Of a stretch of DNA of 64,000 bases, positions 11,555 to 27,939 are shown piece by piece (the first letter of the stretch is position 1; every line of letters starts with the position of its first letter). The translations under genes and the position numbers were made by a program. The stretch covers positions 1,109,501 through 1,173,500 of the forward strand of contig JAAOOA010000060.1 in NCBI GenBank assembly GCA_012861695.1, given 5' to 3'. The notes under the pieces are model-generated. The model searched no databases. It worked only from the letters and a program-made list of their open reading frames with translations, and was not told the DNA's origin. This DNA is from Trematomus loennbergii (lineage: Eukaryota; Chordata; Actinopteri; Perciformes; Nototheniidae).

Positions 11555-12440
11555 ATTTCTCAGGTTCTACATCATACTTGTTTCCTGAACATGACAGAGA
11601 AATGTGTGGTCGAGCCCAGTGCCCTTTATTACTCTCTGCTCAAGGTTAAGATATATGGCCTTAATATTGCTATAATTTATATTTAGAAATATTTTTTGTT
11701 TGTATTATATTTAATGAATTTGATTTAGAATAGTAATTGATCTTGTCTATTATGCTCCTGTAAAGTGTGATCAACAGTCTTACGTCACAACATATTTTAA
11801 CACATGCTTTGGAATAAGCCTCACATTTGAACAAGTTGTTGTTGTAATGACACAAAAAGCTCTGAAGAAGTTTCAAAATTCCTCATATTCCAAAAAGTAT
11901 AATTCAATAACAAAATCACCAAAATTGATCAAGCGATATAACTCCTATGGTAAAATTGCTGGCAATGATGTCATCTTGGAAAATGGTTGCCATTTTTTAT
12001 AAATGCCCCAGAGGCATGGACATGGGCATGTTGTGCTTGAATCTACTTTTGAAAGACTGTTACAGCTATCTGCAGCACCAGGTAGCTGTCTTATCTAACA
12101 GGTATGAATTGGAGAAAGAAATACTATCGAGTTTAGCGTTAAAAGCCGCTGTGTTATTACACAAGGCCGTGTCCGCACTGAAGATCAGGAGCCACAAATA
12201 CTGAATACAAATAAAGCGTTGACTTAGATTACTTTTCTCCTTTTTTTTCCCAAATGCCAAAATGAAATGTGATTTTTAAAATAAATGGAATTCGATGGAA
12301 GTTTGTCTGGCTTCTTCCATTGGCTGAAGCGGAGTGAGGTTCTACATCACAGTGTGGGACTGCAGGCTCCTGTCTGAAGCTAATCACATCCATGAGAAAC
12401 AGCCACATAACTGACTGATAGAGGAGGCAGTGGAGCGTAT
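11555..12440. other. No recognised feature
   Basis: Unassigned DNA; an 85-codon frame at 11947-12204 has no recognisable domain. Confidence 0.5.
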
Positions 12441-13732
<1,292 letters not shown>

Positions 13733-15220
13733 TTAGGGTTACAGCAGTTGCGAAAAGCTGCATAAACAAAACGCTGTAAATACAAAACGCTGCAAGAAGC
13801 TCCAAACACAATGGAAACCAGGGGACACTAAAAAGTGACGCACACAGCTGGGACCGGAGTGCTTGGTGACGTTCAGTGATTATAAAGTCTGCCAATTGTC
13901 AATGTTGAGTTGACTAAACATAGGATTTAATCGGCTTATTTTAACAATGTGATCACATGATTCCTTCAGCTATCGTTGCAGGTCTGATGTAAGCTAGCTA
14001 GCTAACGTAGCTAACGTTAAAATGCTCTTCGGTCCTAGCTGTGGGCATCACTCTTTAGTAGGGATGTAACGATACACTCAACTCACGATACGATTCACGA
14101 TTTTAAGTTCACGATAGGATTTTCTCAAGATTTATAATTTTTTATAAAAATGAGCTGCGGACAAATTATGACTGAAAAATATTTCTGTATTTATATAAAC
14201 TATACAAAACAATGTACATGTTCTCATCAAAAGTGCAACTGAAACCGTAAACTGTGCAACTGTATTTTATCTTAAATAACAAAAAGATACATAATTGGAT
14301 TTTGAAAACAAATCCCACATCAAAATGACACATATTTATTCTTATTTAAACTAAAATATTTTACTAATCATTCCCTTTTTAAACTGTATTTTTTATTTAT
14401 TTACTGTCCTATAGTACACATTGGAATTTTTTCTTACCTTGTTTTTTACAACTATATTAAATAGATAAAGGTGTGCAATGGAAATATTTGTTTACATAGA
14501 TGACCAAACAATTTGAGACCCACTGAAATAACTTAGACTAAAGTTAAAGTGTTATCTTAACACTCAGAGAGTCCAATTACCTAACTGAACTGTAGTTATC
14601 AGCCTCTCAATCTGACAGGAGAGAGCTCTCCCTCCACCGTGTTGTATTAACAGCTCTTTATACCCGTTAGCGCAGCTTGCACCAGATGCTAACAAGTAAC
14701 AACAATCCCCGTAACTGGTGTGCGCTCTGTCTCGCTCGCTCAATGTCACAAAATGCGCTCGTGCCACACACACACACAGAGGATATGTGCTCCTCCGTGG
14801 AGATGACGGCTTGCGTTAAGAAGTAATAATAAACACATTTGAAAAGTGGGGGGGACACAAACGGGATGCCTCCTCGGCATCACGGATGTCCGAGTTATCC
14901 AGTGTGTCGATTTTACGGGCATTTCGTCGGACGTCTGCACTGAGGAGAGCAGCTGCCACGGCAAGTTGTTGTTCTAGATAGCGTTCAATCAAGTCCAGAC
15001 TGCTGTTCCAGCGAATCAAATCAAAATTAGTTCACGCCCTGTGCCGTTTAAAAAATTGCATCGCGATTAATTTTTTAGCTCAACCGATTTTAATCTTAAC
15101 GCATCTGTACCGATTTGTTACCGATTCACGGTGCATCGCTACATCCCTACTCTTTAGTGTCCCCGTTTCCGTTGTGTTATTACGGGAGCGTTTCCGTTAT
15201 GCAGATCTTTAGTAAACGCT
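13733..15220. repeat. Host repeat with AAACGCTG motifs, split by a hAT insertion
   Basis: The left portion has AACGCTGTAAATACAAAACG and AAACCAGGGGACACTAAA. The right portion after 15150 carries the inverted counterpart TTTAGTGTCCCCGTTTCC, so about 30 bp at 13808-13838 and 15150-15178 are inverted copies. The 1091-bp hAT element at 14059-15149 lies between them. The element type is unknown. Confidence 0.55.
14059..15149. mobile_element. hAT-type non-autonomous element (1091 bp)
   Basis: The left end is TAGGGATGTAACGATACACT and the right end reads TAGGGATGTAGCGATGCACC on the opposite strand. An exact 8-bp duplication CTCTTTAG flanks it (14051-14058 and 15150-15157), the hallmark of hAT transposition. 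Inside there is no intact transposase; frames of 60-70 codons at 14564-15019 on the minus strand are not recognisable. Confidence 0.92.
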
Positions 15221-15877
15221 GCATGTGTTGTCAAGTTGGTGAAGATGTTTGGTGAAGAGTACTAACTAGCTACCATCACATGTACCTTAGCTTGACTTAA
15301 ATGTATTAAACGTATAATTAAGTGATGGCAAAATATAAATAACTAATGTCATGCAAACATATTCATATTTGCTTGATTCCAGTGTTGAATTTAGCACAAT
15401 TGCATACAAACGTCAAGGGATTTTAAGATTCTGAAGTTTTCGTTCTAAATAGAAAATAGCATGGATAATTTACAAAGGCTTTGAAAACACAGCAGGAGCC
15501 CAAGACAATTATAAAACTTGTCATTATTTCAGTACAGTTCAATTGGTTTTATTTTCATAAACGGTTATCAACCGTTAGTGCCAAAGCAGTAGGCTATAAT
15601 ATATTAATTACTGCTGTATAGACTACAACCACTACTTGTTTAGCTAGCATAAACTCAACAAAGCTAGCGTTAGCTGGCTAACTGACGTTATTTTGCCGCT
15701 AAACTGCACAATATAAAACGTTGGTCTTCATAGCGGATTTAATCCTCAATCACAATAATAATATTCAAAGTAATACTGGGGAAGTAATGGGCAAAACTTA
15801 CCGTTGATTGACGCGCCATGTCAGCGGACTGGTAGCGACACGGACCGTTAGCCCCGCAGTCATCCGGTTCGACCTGA
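15221..15877. other. No recognised feature
   Basis: Unassigned AT-rich DNA with a GCTAGC/GTTAGC-rich cluster near 15650-15690. Confidence 0.5.
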
Positions 15878-17023
15878 CTATAGAGTGGCGAAGTCCCTCC
15901 CCTTCCGGTTGAGCCCCATGGGACCTTATTTCGGAAAAGTTATGCATTGAAGTCAATGGAGAGAGAAAGATTATCTTTCGATCCCGTTTGAATTGTGCCA
16001 CGAATTACACATATGATGTTTGTCAATTTAAAAGATAATTTTGCAAGTCAAAAAAAATAAAATGTGTCGTAAAACTGTGAAGTAACACATTTGTTTGTGT
16101 GAACCGCTCAATGAACTACATCTCTGGTCTCACAGAACAACACACGTCACCAAGATGGCCGTCACTACTGTCAACAAACCGATTGGCTACCCTCACACTA
16201 TCACCACAATGAAACACGTCCTGAAGAATGTCATGCAAAGCTGCCTGCCTGCCTGCCTTCGATTCTCTCTGAACTGCCCGGTCGTTTTAATGTTTAATGT
16301 CAACCATTTGTGCAGATAGCATGAAGTAGAGAAGATCGCTAGCGTTAGCGTTAGCATTTCTCCCCCGGGCTTAAATGGTGTATTATAGAATGATCACACC
16401 GGTGACAGTACTATTCAAAGGGTTCACGAAATATGACTACTACTCTTACTGTTTAACATTTTGGGTTACTTAATGTTACTTCATGTTAAGGCTAATAAAA
16501 ATGACAAGGCTGTAATGCTAACTAACGTGCTAGCTACTAGCTAGGTAGCTAACTTGATCTACACACTCCTCTTTCATCAGACGGGAAGCGAAAGAACAAG
16601 CAAGACTCATTGCTGGTATAATAACAACCTGGTACTAAGCACACAGGCATCTTGTGAAAGTTATCTTATCTGAGCCAGCGCCATATAGATAGATTCTATC
16701 TATATGGCGCTGATCGTATATATACGGTATTATACGTGTATCGTAGTGTCTCAATTGTGACATCACTTACGCGACTCTGGGATTTGTAGTCTTTCTAGTT
16801 TCGTATTTTTCAAAGTCTTATATTTCAACAGTTTTAAGACAAACTGTGACTTTTTTACATGGAAATGATTTTTTAAGATTGACAAACATCATATGTGTAA
16901 TTCATGGCACAATTCAAACGGGATCGAAAGATAAGTTTTCTCTCCCCATTGACTTCAATGCATAATTTTTCCGAAATAAGGTCCCATACCCCGGAAGTAA
17001 GTGGGAGGGACTTCGCCACTCTA
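15878..17023. mobile_element. MITE with about 200-bp terminal inverted repeats
   Basis: The tips are TAGAGTGGCGAAGTCCCTCC (15881-15900) and its reverse complement (17004-17023). The inverted similarity then continues inward to about 16085 on the left and 16815 on the right. The middle carries no transposase and contains a perfect hairpin at 16676-16712. No convincing target duplication is visible, so the superfamily is unassigned. One arm is also present alone at 8838-9035. Confidence 0.85.
16676..16712. repeat. Perfect 17-bp hairpin
   Basis: CAGCGCCATATAGATAG, a three-base ATT loop, then the exact reverse complement. It sits in the interior of the long-TIR MITE and could extrude as a short cruciform or fold in RNA. 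No function is implied. Confidence 0.9.
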
Positions 17024-18950
17024 TGGCTGTGACTGTGTGACTGACCCGAGCCTCGTCGTTCTGATAGCTCCGCCCCTTTGCTCCAACCCCCCTCCCTCCC
17101 CCCACATCTACAGGTGAAAATTACTTTTGCGACACATTCATCGCAAGAAGTGTAGCAAAAGTCAAGGCCGCAGATTCGTTGATTTATACTGCCACAGAGC
17201 AGATTCGTGAAGTTGTAATGACTGATTTGAGAGGTTGTAATAACCAAGTTGCAGTGTGTAATGGAAAATATATTTAAAAAATATATATTTTTCTGCAAGT
17301 GAACATTTCATCACTAAGTTCATTTTTTTCTTCTGTGACTTCAAATTTGGTTCACAGATACGTAGATATTTTATACAAGTGTAAATGTATGCACACAAGC
17401 TCAGATTTTTTTTCTGCAAGTGCTCACATCAGGTTTTACACGCTCTCGCATTTTGCACCATATGTACCTTCATACCTGTGATCGTTTTATTTAAGATGCA
17501 TACTGTTACCGGCATCACTTGTCAGTCGTTCTCTATATTGATAAAGTTCTCAATATCCGCTGCTCATTATAATCAAGCTGAGTGAGCATCGCAGTCTGTA
17601 CCTGCAGAGAGCTCATTAGCAGCGCTTACACATTCTCAGGTTGCTCCTGATGTATTTGGCATTTCTCAGATGGAGCTACATATTGAGCAGTGAGCATACC
17701 AATCTGTTGAAGGTGTCATTCTCATAACTCACTTAACCACAGTGATCAGGAGTGATGGTGTTTGAAGACTTCTGCCCTGCAGCTTGGTCACAGAGAGGAT
17801 TTTGTATGGGTCTGATCAAACATGGCTGCAGGCTAACTGAGCACTTTTTAAATTCTACAGCCTCAAGCCCTGACATTTTTTTGAAAGTTACTAAGCTGGA
17901 ATAACATCTTGTCCAGTAGCCTGTTCAAGCCACACTGAACAACCATTTCAACCAAACAAACACTGTGACACTGGAAATATGGTGGCAGAAAAGACATCAG
18001 GGGCCAGTGGTAATCGTTCTATTCTCTATTGTTTCCCTATTTATTGGTGTATGTTAGGGCTGTCACATCAATGTGTTTGAGTATTTTTTTGATCGCACAT
18101 GGTTGTGAATACGCTTTGAAGCTACGTTATATGCAAGACTGAAAATAAATGCCTGTCTCAATCACAAAAAGAGGATTACCAAACAGAGAAGGTCACAGCA
18201 GCTGAAATAATAAAAATAATAATATTTGTTCTCCTGCCAAGACAACACTAAACACCAGCTCATGAGCCACATTTGCTTCATTAAATTGACTTTGCATGCA
18301 ATCACACTAGCATTATACCTACAATTTCAATATTGATAGCATTTCAATTCTCGCCTACAATCCTACGGTAAGTAAAAGGGGAGGAATGAGTGTGAGGAGA
18401 CAGAGGATTATATTATTGTCTCGGCAGATTGGATCCAGAGGGCCTCCTGCGTATTCACATTATATACAGAATGTATACAGTATGAAGGGAACAATACGCT
18501 CTGAATGTGTGAGTGGATGTACATTCTGCTGCTTTTTAAGGGTGTACAGATGCATGAGAGATGCAGCTATATGCATAAGTGTGACAGAGTGTGAGTGCAT
18601 ATAGAGTTTATGTGTGGAAATAAACACACAGGCGGTCCCTGAATATGTTCTTATCCCTGTGAGGAACAAATGAATATAAGTCAGTAGGAACAACCTCTGA
18701 CAATTATAGTCATAAAAATGTGTGCATGTGTGTGAGACCTAGAGAGATGTGATTGTGTGGCCTTTCCCATCTTGTCTTGTTAGCGAAACAGATTGGTGAC
18801 AGCGATTCAAAGTCTTTCTGTTAGAGTTTCTTCTCATATTTGAAATATTTATCTCTTCTTGTGCATTTTAGAACACCTGTTCAAATTACACCTACACAGA
18901 CACACAGAGCTAATCGATACTGCAAACAATGACAAATTCATCACTCCACG
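17024..18950. other. No recognised feature
   Basis: Unassigned DNA. A TTAGGGCTGTCACATCAATG word at 18054-18073 resembles hAT termini seen elsewhere in the window, but no matching second end was found. Confidence 0.5.

Positions 18951-21860
<2,910 letters not shown>

Positions 21861-21897
<37 letters not shown>
21861..21897. repeat. (TG)n microsatellite
   Basis: A perfect short TG array of about 37 bp. Confidence 0.97.
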
Positions 21898-21898
<1 letters not shown>

Positions 21899-23190
21899 TG
21901 CAAGTATATATTGTGTATTTGTCCACGACAGAGAGGGCAAAGGGCTTCAAAGTATAGTCCATGTAAGAAATGTCCCATGTTTCTATCCTCAATACTTTTT
22001 TAAGATCCTCCATGTTCTCCCTCATTTCCAAATTATTTCTTGTAGATTTCAGTATTTATATATTCAAATCTATCTTTTCTCTTAATCTGTTTACTCTTAT
22101 GTTCTAACTTCTTTCCCTTCCTTACCTCCTTGTTCCCTCCTTCCTTGTGTCAACAAATATTCAGTTATTTTATTTATGCTTATCCACCTCTTTTTCCATC
22201 TTTGAGAGGCAAGGTTAAAAGAAAAGAAAAACGTAGTCCCATGAATCAGGTTTTTTCCTCTGTCTGAAAATATTCACCTTGGTACCTTGAGGGGTGTGCC
22301 CACCCTAGCTGATCACAGATCTGTAAATCATGTTTTAATGTATGATAGAATGTAATTTATGAACTATGAGTCTGGTGCATGGCTGTACAAAGAGAACTGG
22401 ATCCTGCGTTAGAGGCAGGACCCGTTTCTTTTTGCTTAAGCCCCGCCTACAATATACAGTGTAAAGGCCGGTCCCGCCTCATATAAAATGGAGGGAAAAT
22501 CCCTTTAAATGCTGCTTTTAGCACATTTTTCCACTTTTAGGACCTAATGATTTAAATTAGGCTATTCTAATCATAGGTAGTCTATTCAGCTAAAGAAATG
22601 ACACTCTGATTTACAGATGTCTCTTCCACTTTGTTGGTCAATGGTAAAAAGTATTTTAGGGCCCATGACATCAGGGTCTGACACAAAGTTGTAGTAACAC
22701 CTTTATAAGAAATCTTTTATTCGTCAATTTGTCTATACACGATAGGGACATTTACTATATTCCTTGGGTCTCTTGTTTAGTTTGGTTATTCTATTCCTAT
22801 ATTTTTATGGTTTTGACTCTGAATCAGCCAGCAGTCCTTCTCATACAGGGTTATTCTTGTCTTACTGGAAAAAAATAAACTTAACAAGAAAAAACATTAT
22901 TCTATTGTTATAGTCAATTATTCAAAACAACAACATTCGTTCATGAGAGATTTTAAATTTAATTTAAATGAGACAGAATTAATACAAAGGGAGTCAACTA
23001 TAATGACAGCCATTTTAAGACTTGTGTTGAAACTAATGAATCATTTAATGATTTGGTACTTTTTCCCTTTTCACAATTGAAGCGCTAAATTAAATTCTAT
23101 GAGACGCACTATCACACCTTCCTCCTCCTGTGTTTGTGTGTGTTTTACCAGGGTGGGGCACGGCTAACTGATCATTAAAGTATTAAGTAT

Positions 23191-23194
<4 letters not shown>
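21898..23194. other. Unassigned DNA, possible old repeat at 22260-22640
   Basis: A GC-richer patch with GAGAACTGGATCC, GCCCCGCC and TATAAAATGGAGG words near 22395-22495 looks like a piece of a teleost MITE, but no paired ends are visible. Confidence 0.4.

Positions 23195-23259
<65 letters not shown>
23195..23259. repeat. (TG)n microsatellite
   Basis: A TG array of about 65 bp. A 170-codon minus-strand frame beginning upstream reads through it and is judged spurious. Confidence 0.97.
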
Positions 23260-23262
<3 letters not shown>

Positions 23263-24699
23263 GATGCACAGCTGACAGTCTGCAGCAATACTGAGACGGG
23301 CAACTATCATAAAGCTTTTACCCACAAAGACAGAAAGAGACAGAGACGAAGAGAGAAGAAAAAATAAAAGAGATGGATGGAAGGATGAAGAAAGATAAGA
23401 GCAAATGGCACTCAGGAAGAGAGAGGGAGGTGAAAGAAAAACAAAGTTAGAGCACGTGTGAAAGAGAGTGGGCGAAAACATGAAAGGGAGAACAAATAGA
23501 TTAAGAGAAATAATTAAGAAAAATGACTGAGAAGGGTTAGAGGACATGATGAAAAGAGCGTGAGGGAGAAACAGAGGGAGAGAGAGTGTCCTTAATGACC
23601 ACTTTAGTAGTTTGGAAGCAGTAATTTGGTTAGCCTCCGGCTGCAGGTCATGTAACACTATCCGCGCCAAAGCAGATGATTCTGGGTTTATATGTGTGTG
23701 CACATTTGCATGAGTGTGTGTGTGAGAGAATACGTGCGTGTGTGTTTGTATGCCAATCCCGATGTAGCCTGAATCACTTCTCTGTAGGAGTCCTGTGGAA
23801 ATTGCTGCTTAAATGAAATTATGTTGTAATTTAAAAACTATTTATCAAAGACAGTTTGGTGTCACTCCCATTGGAGCCATTAGGCGCTCTCACACTGGCA
23901 GCAGCTAGGAAGACTTCCAGCTCCAAGAACAACAGCAGCCTCGGAGAGGAGAGCTAAGCACAGCTCAATGAGAAACTTCTCGTGTTTTATTCAGCTCCAG
24001 AAGTCTTCTTTATAACGGAGAGCGTGGTGAGTTAATCCACGTTTTACTTCTGTTATCCTCTAGGCAAGGAAAATTAGATAGAATTCGAAGTACAACAACA
24101 ACCTTTACTTCAGGATGTCATCTGTCAATCAAAATGAAATAATGCATCTATCGCAAAGGGCCATGAAAATATGACTTCTCCAAAAAAAAGTATTCTTGTG
24201 ACTTAACTTGCCCCATCTCAGGGGTAGGTTGACCCGTGTCAAGAGATTGAGCCATCTGGGGGTAAATCAACCAAATGACTTTTTAAACCTGAGTTGTTTC
24301 TGTCTGCTTATTCAAAGCCAGTTCACAACATGTCTTTGGAGTAAGGCCATGGAACTGGTCAGCAGTCTTTAATCTGATGATAGCGTAGTCATTCATGCTA
24401 ATCTTTAGCTAAATTATTCACATGGTATTACACCTTGATAAATAACCAACATGTATGATACATATTTTCAGCGCATAGCTTGACATGTTCTTTATTCAGT
24501 GTTTACCGCTAGAACAGTGCCATTATATGTATTATATATATAACAACTTCACTCTAAGTCTCTCCCATAGACATCCTGCTGAATAAACAGACACACAGCT
24601 GAGGGGGAGGATTCAGCGACTGCATATGGGGACGATAGGTCGGGAAGTGGGTGGGACGTTGCCAGGAGTTCAACGTAAAGCCAGCCCACATTTCAGTAA
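23260..24699. other. Purine-rich stretch, then unassigned DNA
   Basis: Bases 23310-23600 are strongly purine-rich on the plus strand (AGAGA and GGAAG words). The complementary pyrimidine tract explains the Ser/Phe/Leu-rich open frame on the minus strand. The rest, including 23780-24100, shows no recognised repeat or gene. Confidence 0.55.
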
Positions 24700-24889
24700 T
24701 GACGTCAAGTTTTCAGCAAATCTGGATCAGCTCCGTTGTACCTCCATTTTTAGAGATGTGGGTAAAGAGGAAAAGAGAGAGGGTTTTATTTGCTGACACT
24801 TTGTGAGTCTCCTTACACACCGGGGACACATATTGATATATAAAAGACATCAAAAAGTGCATTTTGCATAATAGGTGACCTGTTAAGCC
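24700..24889 (-). mobile_element. End fragment of a MITE related to the insert at 43680
   Basis: On the minus strand it starts GGTCACCTATTATGCAAAAT and continues through ATGTGTCCCCGGTGT, AAACCCTCTCT and GACGTCA in the same order as 43680-43872. It abuts the left inverted arm of the LINE-bearing composite, so the exact junction is ambiguous by a few bases (GACC is shared). Confidence 0.75.
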
Positions 24890-25272
24890 CCAAGCCTGCA
24901 GGTCTCAGGCTCAAAAATGACATTCCCAGAACAAATGACTATATCTTCACTTCTAAAAGGGGTACATTAATAATCTTTTTTCTCAAAGCAATGATAAACC
25001 TGTGAGTTGGATGTAGAAAAGTCAGAATCAATATAGATTTATTTTTATTTTAAAGTAAATTCAGATTGAACATAGTAAAAAAATGTAAATTGTAGTGTCC
25101 GTCCAAAAAAAAACATTACTTATAGTGAAAACCACCCTTGAATGATGGGATAGTAGACTGTAAAAACTGACCGCTTGTGTCTCAAAACTTCATTACGTTC
25201 ACGGATTATTATTCAGAGTACAGCTGATCAGTTCACAGCTCACTTTTGCTGTGATAATATATAATATAATAT

Positions 25273-25515
25273 GAACGATGTAGAGCTTTTAATACAGTCT
25301 TTAATCAGTATTGCTCCACGTTGCTGGACAAAGTTGCACCACTAAAGGATAGGACTAGGGCTATCTGCAACACTTCTCCATGGATGACAGACGCTGTCTG
25401 CTGCCTGAGGCGGAAGTGTCGCAGGACAGAACGACTATGGAAAACCACTGGGCTGGAAGTGCGTCGCCTATATCTCAAAGATCTAAGATACTCCTTTAAT
25501 GCATTAGTAAAATAA
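25273..25515 (+). pseudogene. LINE copy 1: post-endonuclease linker remnant
   Basis: The frame contains LLDKVAPLKDRTRA, SPWMTDAVCCLRRKCRRTER and a following Lys/Tyr-rich segment. This is the region between the endonuclease and reverse transcriptase in L2/CR1-like LINE ORF2 proteins, typified by APLK, SPW and a basic R..ER..W helix. A stop follows at 25513-25515, and the downstream sequence continues the same protein only with further frame changes. It has no independent function. Confidence 0.8.
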
Positions 25516-25918
25516 GCCCGGACTGCTTACTTTGCTAAGTTAATTTCTTCTTCAAAAAAAAATCCCAACACTATCTACATTACCATGTCTTTCGAAAGAT
25601 GACTGTAACAAGTTCCTTATCTTCTTTGTAGATAAGGTAGCATCTATTAGGTCCAGTATTCATCCTGGGACTTCACTGCCCAACTCTAGCCCCTCTCCAT
25701 CCCATTCTGTTCTTGGCTCCTTCGAACCTATCAACTCACAAGACCTGATGGATTTGATTAGGAGAATGAAGCCATCTTCCTGCCCTCTGGATGTAATACC
25801 AACTTCCCTATTTTTAAAAGTTTTACCAACCATTGGCAGTGCTGTATCAGCTATTATTAATACTTCCTTGTCTACAGGATGGTCTCTTCCTATTTTAAGC
25901 ATGCCACTATTCAGCCCA

Positions 25919-26510
25919 TATTAAAGAAAACGAACTTAGATCCGGCTCTGCCCGTGAACTACAGGCCTATATCAAAACTACCCTTTCTTCAAAAGTTCTA
26001 GAGAAGGTTGTGGCCAACCAACTCACTGCTGCATTGGAGAGGCACAATATTTATGATAAGTTCCAGTCGGGGTTTCGGAAAAAGCACTCCACTGAAACGG
26101 CTCTCCTGAGGGTTTCTAACGACATCCTGATGGCTTCTGATGTGGGTGATTGCTCTGTGTTAGTACTTCTTGACCTAAGTTCTGCGTTTGACACTGTAGA
26201 CCACCATATCCTGATCAAGAGGTTACGTGACTGGGTGGGCATATCTGGCATAGCACTAGACTGGTTTGCATCATATCTTGCTGACAGAAGTTTCACCGTC
26301 TCGATTGGAGACTTTGTATCAGACTCCTCTCCACTGTCCTGTGGTATCCCGCAGGGCTCGGTTTTGGGGCCTCTGTTATTCTCCCTATATTTGCTACCCT
26401 TAGGACAGATCATAAACAGATTTAACATTACATATCACTTATACGCGACGATATCCAGCTCCACATTTCAGTCAAACCTAGTGAGGCTTTTAGGATATCT
26501 AGGCTCTTAG
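25919..26510 (+). pseudogene. LINE copy 1: reverse transcriptase fingers and palm, broken
   Basis: Reverse transcriptase motifs occur in order: NYRPISKLPF, FQSGFRKKHSTETALL, VLLDLSSAFDTVDHHIL with the first catalytic Asp, and CGIPQGSVLGPLLFSLYLLP. The expected YADD catalytic box follows at about 26440, but the frame is lost by one base inside it, giving YATISS. The protein therefore cannot be active. Family usage (LLDLSx[19 protein letters not shown]) fits the L2 clade. The upstream part of the domain is in a different frame with stops. Confidence 0.9.
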
Positions 26511-26678
26511 AATGTCTAAATGCTATTAGGACTGGACGGCAGATAACTTCTTACAACTCAATGCTGATAAGATGGAGGTTCTGGTTGTGCCCATGATTTT
26601 GAAAAGTATTGGACCATATTCCTCTGCTGCCAACTCCAAACTACGTAACTTAGGGGTAATATTTGACCATCCGCGTCG

Positions 26679-27191
26679 TTGATACATGTTAAGCAACTGA
26701 CGAGATCTTGTTTCTTCCACCTACGAAACATTAGTAAACTGAGATCTGTAGTTTCAACACCCGACCTAGAAATGATTATACATGCGCTTATTTCATCTCG
26801 CATTGACTACTGCAACGCATTGTTCTCCTCTCTCAGCATGTCTGCTCTTGGTCGTCTGCAGGCAGTCCAGAATGCAGCTGCAAGACTTCTCACCCGGTCA
26901 AATAAACGGTCCCACATTACCCCAATACTGAGATCTCTTCACTGGCTCCCTGTAGCTTATAGGATACAGTTCAAAATCCTCACTCTCACCTACAGAGCAT
27001 TGCACGGTCAGACTCCTGCTTATGTGGCTGACCTAATTCATCCATATACATCAGCCCGCCCACTCAGGTCACACATGCACAATTTACTGTCTGTCCCACG
27101 TACCCACCTTAAGACCCGCGGTGATCGAGCGTTCGAAGCCGTGGCTCCTAAGCTATGGAACGCTCTGCCAGCCTCATCTATGGTCTGCTGA
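26679..27191 (+). pseudogene. LINE copy 1: reverse transcriptase thumb and C-terminus
   Basis: A 170-codon frame carries the L2-type C-terminal region: HLRNISKLRSV, HALISSRIDYCNALF, LQAVQNAAARLLTR, HITPILRSLHWLPVAYR and a RTHLKTRGDRAFEAVAPKLW segment. It ends in frame just before the expected NALP..R region finishes. No nuclease or zinc-knuckle domain follows, as expected for this clade. It is separated from the palm by frame changes at 26510-26680. Confidence 0.9.
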
Positions 27192-27939
27192 CTCTGTTGA
27201 CTCCTTTAAAGCTAATTTAAAGACATTCCTGTTTGGGCAGGCGTTTGGGTAACCGGTGTGCTTGATTTTATTCTATTTTATACTACGTTTTTATTTTGTT
27301 TCATTGTGTTTTATTGTGTTTTTATTGTGTTTTATTATGTTTTGGTGCTTTTATGACTTCTTAACACTGGCATGTGTGTTAATTTATCATTGTACGATTC
27401 CTATGATGATATTTTATTGTTTTGTCCAAGCACTTTGTGACTTTGTCTGTGAAAAGCGCTTTATAAATAAACTTTACTTACTTACTTACTAAAAGCTTTA
27501 GGAATCCAAACTATAACATATAATAAGTGCCCTGTATCAAGATTGATGCAAAACAAGTGACCACTCCGGGTCACAGGAAGCGATCACTATTGCGGTAAGC
27601 GTGTTGTCACTTCCGGTTGTTGTTGTTGTCATCTCGGGGCTATCCTGTGTGTCTGTTCTGCTGATGATAGCTTATATTATATTAACTTAAATCGATCGTT
27701 TTACAATTCTTGATCACGGCAGCTACCTGACGTTGTAATCACATGTTACTACAGCTTAAGCACTCACAACTCTCCTTCTCTTAGCGACTGTATCTCACAG
27801 TTGCTTACACTCCTTTCGGGTTTGCTAACGGTAGCTACTTTAGCTTGATAGCTAGCCATGGCTCTTTCCCACCCTCGGTTGCTATTTCCTGCTCTATCTG
27901 TCTATGTTTGGTTACTTCCCTACCTCCTTTACTGGTACA

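Larger units (their letters stand above)
25160..27487 (+). mobile_element. L2-clade LINE copy 1, 5'-truncated
   Basis: The copy starts within ORF2 after the endonuclease and ends in an L2-type 3' end, AAAGCGCTTTATAAATAAAC, followed by (ACTT)n. It lies inside the left inverted arm, which resumes directly after the tail at AAAGCTTTAGGAATCC. No reading frame is intact. A clear target duplication was not found; ACT occurs on both sides. Confidence 0.88.

Noticed and set aside
23191..23703. 170-codon minus-strand frame rich in Ser, Leu and Phe
   Set aside because: It is the complement of a purine-rich tract and runs into a TG array, so it is low-complexity sequence.
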